Of a stretch of 8,092 nt of DNA, positions 6,381 through 8,092 are shown one piece after another. How positions within the stretch are numbered: position 1 is the stretch's first letter; the number at the start of each line of letters is the position of its first letter. The notes under the pieces were generated by a model. It was given only the letters and a program-made list of their open reading frames with translations. It was not told where the DNA came from and searched no databases. The DNA is from Clostridiaceae bacterium (GTDB lineage: Bacteria; Bacillota; Clostridia; Saccharofermentanales; UBA5734): contig JAAYBY010000336.1 of assembly GCA_012729935.1 (NCBI GenBank), positions 1-8,092 on the forward strand. The letters are read 5' to 3'. The position numbers and the translations under genes were made by a program.

Positions 6381-7085
6381 ATGCTTACTGTTGATAACAT
6401 CCATGTTTATTATGGGAGTATCCACGCGATCAAAGGAGTCTCCTTTTCAATCAAAAAAGGTGAAATCGTGACCCTGATCGGGGCGAATGGAGCTGGTAAA
6501 TCAACGATATTGAATACGGTATCCGGAATACTCAAACCGAAAACAGGTTCCGTAATGTTTCAAGATAAAAACCTGATCGGTGTGCCAGCACACAAAATCG
6601 TCGCCGGCGGACTCGCCCAGTGTCCGGAAGGACGCCGTATTTTTCTCCAGCTCACTGTTGTTGAAAACCTGGAAATGGGCGCCTATACACGCCCCGGAAA
6701 CGAACTGGCTGACAGTCTCGCTGATGTATTTGACCGTTTTCCGAGACTCAAAGAACGGCGCAATCAGATGGCCGGTACTTTATCGGGCGGTGAACAGCAG
6801 ATGCTGGCCATGGGCAGAGCTTTGATGTCCAGGCCGACCCTGTTTATGCTCGATGAACCCTCCATGGGTTTGGCTCCTTTACTGGTCCAGCAGATTTTCT
6901 CAATCATCAAAGAACTGAATGATACTGGAACAACCATCTTGCTGGTGGAACAAAACGCGCAGATGGCCTTGTCTATCGCCGATCGTGGCTATGTTCTTGA
7001 GACCGGCCGGATTGTTATGACAGCGTCAGCGCAGGACCTCCTGCATGATGATAATGTACGCAAGGCCTATCTGGGCGGGACGTAA
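6381..7085 (+). CDS. livF: Branched-chain amino acid ABC transporter, ATP-binding protein LivF
   Basis: The second ATPase of the importer, 234 residues and cytoplasmic. It has Walker A GANGAGKST (34-42), the LivF hallmark PEGRRIF (82-88), signature LSGGEQQML (134-142), Walker B LFMLDEPSMGL (154-164), and VEQNA (189-193). In LivF the usual switch histidine is replaced by the Q-N pair seen here, so this is a family trait and not a defect. The C-terminal GYVLETGRI and KAYLGG also match. Start choice: a GTG at 6378 and an ATG at 6381 are adjacent. ATG is preferred, with AGAAGGAGG (6364-6372) eight bases upstream. The gene follows livG by three bases and is the last of the operon, with a strong terminator 26 bases after its stop. 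Confidence 0.95.
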   Translation: MLTVDNIHVYYGSIHAIKGVSFSIKKGEIVTLIGANGAGKSTILNTVSGILKPKTGSVMFQDKNLIGVPAHKIVAGGLAQCPEGRRIFLQLTVVENLEMGAYTRPGNELADSLADVFDRFPRLKERRNQMAGTLSGGEQQMLAMGRALMSRPTLFMLDEPSMGLAPLLVQQIFSIIKELNDTGTTILLVEQNAQMALSIADRGYVLETGRIVMTASAQDLLHDDNVRKAYLGGT

Positions 7086-7110
7086 AAAAGTCAGACAGGA
7101 CACCAACCCG

Positions 7111-7137
7111 ACGGAGGTCGCGAGACCTCCGTTTTTT
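7111..7137 (+). terminator. Strong rho-independent terminator of the liv operon
   Basis: A perfect 9-base-pair stem pairs ACGGAGGTC (7111-7119) with GACCTCCGT (7124-7132). It closes a GCGA tetraloop of the stable GNRA class and is followed by six T residues (7132-7137, the first also pairing). It lies 26 bases after the livF stop and cleanly separates the liv operon from aspA. No matching T-tract exists on the minus side. Confidence 0.95.
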
Positions 7138-7204
7138 CTACCGAAAAAACATCTGGTTTGTGGTGGTTTAAACGGCGTTTTTTACTGTCAGCCAGGCCTT
7201 AAAC

Positions 7205-7231
7205 CGATTAATCGTTTGATCTAATTCAAAC
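7205..7231. promoter_or_regulatory. Two adjacent operator-like palindromes upstream of aspA
   Basis: CGATTAATCG (7205-7214) is a perfect 10-base palindrome. It shares its last G with GTTTGA-N6-TCAAAC (7214-7219 and 7226-7231), an 18-base inverted repeat. Inside the second, TTGAT-N4-TTCAA (7216-7229) differs by one base from the FNR/CRP-family consensus TTGAT-N4-ATCAA. The centre lies about 47 bases before the predicted aspA transcription start, within the range used by activators. Aspartase is under CRP/FNR-type control in enteric bacteria, so such control here is plausible but unproven. Confidence 0.45.
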
Positions 7232-7254
7232 AACTTCTACGGATATTTCCCCTG

Positions 7255-7263
7255 TGCTATGAT
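7255..7263 (+). promoter_or_regulatory. Candidate extended -10 promoter for aspA
   Basis: TGC-TATGAT (7255-7263) forms an extended -10 element with 5/6 matches to TATAAT and the TGn motif. No good -35 box is present at 16-18 bases upstream (around 7234-7241), which suits an extended -10 promoter helped by an activator. Transcription would start near 7270, about 35 bases before aspA. Confidence 0.4.
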
Positions 7264-7304
7264 CAACCTGATCTGAATAATAATCAATCTTCGGGGGGAC
7301 GAAT

Positions 7305-8092
7305 ATGTACCGCATAGAGCATGATTCGATTGGTCCATGTCAGGTTCCGGCAGAAGCATACTACGGTGTTCATACGATGAGAGCCATAGAAAACTTCAGT
7401 ATATCCGGTCGTCCGGTTCACCCACTGCTCGTTCAGTCAATGGTTGAAATCAAAAAGGCTGCCGCTGTGGTCCACAAGCAGACCGGCGGACTGGAAACAC
7501 ACATCGCTGACGCGATGATCGAAGCCTGTAACGATCTGTTGGCTGGTCGCTTCATTGATCAGATCCTCGTTGATGCGATACAGGGCGGAGCCGGAACGTC
7601 AACCAATATGAATGTTAATGAAGTCATTGCCAACCGTGCTTTAGAACGACTTGGTTACTGTAAAGGCGACTATCAGGTGATTCATCCGAACGACCAGATC
7701 AACCGGGGACAATCGACCAATGACGTTTATCCGACCGCCGGCCGCATGGCATTACTGAAGCTGCTGCCTGGCCTGTTGTCTTCACTCGATGAACTGATCA
7801 GAGCCATGGCGCAAAAGGCCTCCCAGTTTGACGATGTGCTGAAAATCGGGCGGACACAACTCCAGGATGCAGTTCCCATCCGCCTTGGCCAGGAATTCCA
7901 GGTCTGGCACGATGTCCTGCTGCGCGACGCTAAACGCATACGCTCCCTGGAGAATGACCTGCGAGTTGTCAATCTGGGAGGGACAGCTATCGGCACTTGC
8001 ATCAATGCCGAGTCAACTTACTTGGAGAAAATCATCCCTACCCTTAATCAGCTGACCGGCCTCGATCTGCGCGCGGCCGACAATCTGATCGA
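7305..8092 (+). CDS. aspA: Aspartate ammonia-lyase (aspartase), N-terminal 262 residues (truncated by window edge)
   Basis: The frame opens at ATG 7305 and runs uninterrupted to the right edge (262 codons of an expected ~470). The enzyme converts L-aspartate reversibly to fumarate plus ammonia in the cytoplasm, as a homotetramer. Visible family motifs are EAYYGVHTMRAIENF (17-31), GGAGTSTNMNVNE (94-106), HPNDQINRGQSTND (127-140) and GRTQLQDAVP (182-191). YYGVHT near the N-terminus and GRTQLQDA, where class II fumarase has GRTHLQDA, favour aspartase over fumarase. The catalytic serine loop lies beyond the window. The segment GGTAIGTCINAE (225-236) carries Cys where Gly is usual. The ribosome binding site is an unusual run of six G (7293-7298) six bases before ATG. 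It follows the liv terminator, so it is a separate transcription unit, and it may feed on imported amino acids. Confidence 0.93.
   Translation, partial: MYRIEHDSIGPCQVPAEAYYGVHTMRAIENFSISGRPVHPLLVQSMVEIKKAAAVVHKQTGGLETHIADAMIEACNDLLAGRFIDQILVDAIQGGAGTSTNMNVNEVIANRALERLGYCKGDYQVIHPNDQINRGQSTNDVYPTAGRMALLKLLPGLLSSLDELIRAMAQKASQFDDVLKIGRTQLQDAVPIRLGQEFQVWHDVLLRDAKRIRSLENDLRVVNLGGTAIGTCINAESTYLEKIIPTLNQLTGLDLRAADNLI

Noticed and set aside
6057..6425. 122-codon minus-strand frame across the livG-livF junction
   Set aside because: It is a shadow of the conserved ATPase genes; it has no recognisable domain and no upstream signals.
7165..7205. Inverted repeat GGTTTAA (7165-7171) / TTAAACC (7199-7205)
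   Set aside because: Only seven AT-rich pairs with a 27-base gap and no T-tract or clear partner. Likely chance.
7305..8092. Class II fumarase (fumC) as an alternative identity for the last gene
   Set aside because: YYGVHT at the N-terminus and GRTQLQDA (Gln in place of His) are aspartase-type. Fumarase C has WGAQT-like and GRTHLQDA sequences.
1..8092. A previously undescribed multi-gene system, mobile element, CRISPR array or RNA gene
   Set aside because: All intact genes belong to well-known families in a standard arrangement. No arrays of repeats, transposase or integrase motifs, tRNA-like cloverleafs or rRNA signatures were seen.

Overview
The window reads as ordinary chromosomal DNA from a Gram-positive bacterium, most likely Bacillota (Firmicutes). 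The evidence is a lipoprotein-type solute-binding protein with an L-A-G-C lipobox, strong AGGAGG-type ribosome binding sites, rho-independent terminators, and a Bacillota-style MBL-fold hydrolase. Base composition is fairly balanced and looks even across the genes. I cannot name the species.

Left part (1-1563, minus strand): a membrane fatty-acid-desaturase-superfamily protein (490-1563) is followed 37 bases later by the start of an MBL-fold metallo-hydrolase, which runs off the left edge (452 to 1). Both have good ribosome binding sites and no terminator lies between them, so they are probably co-transcribed leftwards.

Spacer (1564-2286): there is no intact gene here. It holds what looks like the broken tail of a small minus-strand gene (1809-1913) ending in an Asp-rich, calcium-loop-like sequence resembling the C-termini of DUF937/YidB-type proteins. 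That fragment still has a minus-strand terminator behind it and a promoter-like element in front. The spacer ends with a perfect consensus sigma-70/sigma-A promoter facing right.

Middle (2287-7085, plus strand): a complete branched-chain amino acid ABC importer operon in the order livK-livH-livM-livG-livF. It encodes the binding lipoprotein, two permeases and two ATPases. The livH-to-livF genes are packed tightly (0-3 base gaps or an 8-base overlap). livK is separated from livH by 121 bases containing a stem-loop with a weak T-tract and competing alternative pairings, probably an intercistronic terminator or attenuator that lets more livK than permease be made. A strong GNRA-loop terminator closes the operon.

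Right part (7138-8092, plus strand): a separate transcription unit begins with aspA (aspartate ammonia-lyase), cut by the window edge. Two adjacent palindromes lie upstream of an extended -10 promoter candidate. One of them differs from an FNR/CRP-type half-site pair by a single base.

Together the right two thirds suggest amino acid uptake and catabolism: import of Leu/Ile/Val-type substrates, and conversion of aspartate to fumarate plus ammonia. I found no mobile element, CRISPR array, RNA gene or clearly novel multi-gene system. The best leads are the livK-livH attenuator-like element, the pseudogene tail, and the operator-like palindromes before aspA.
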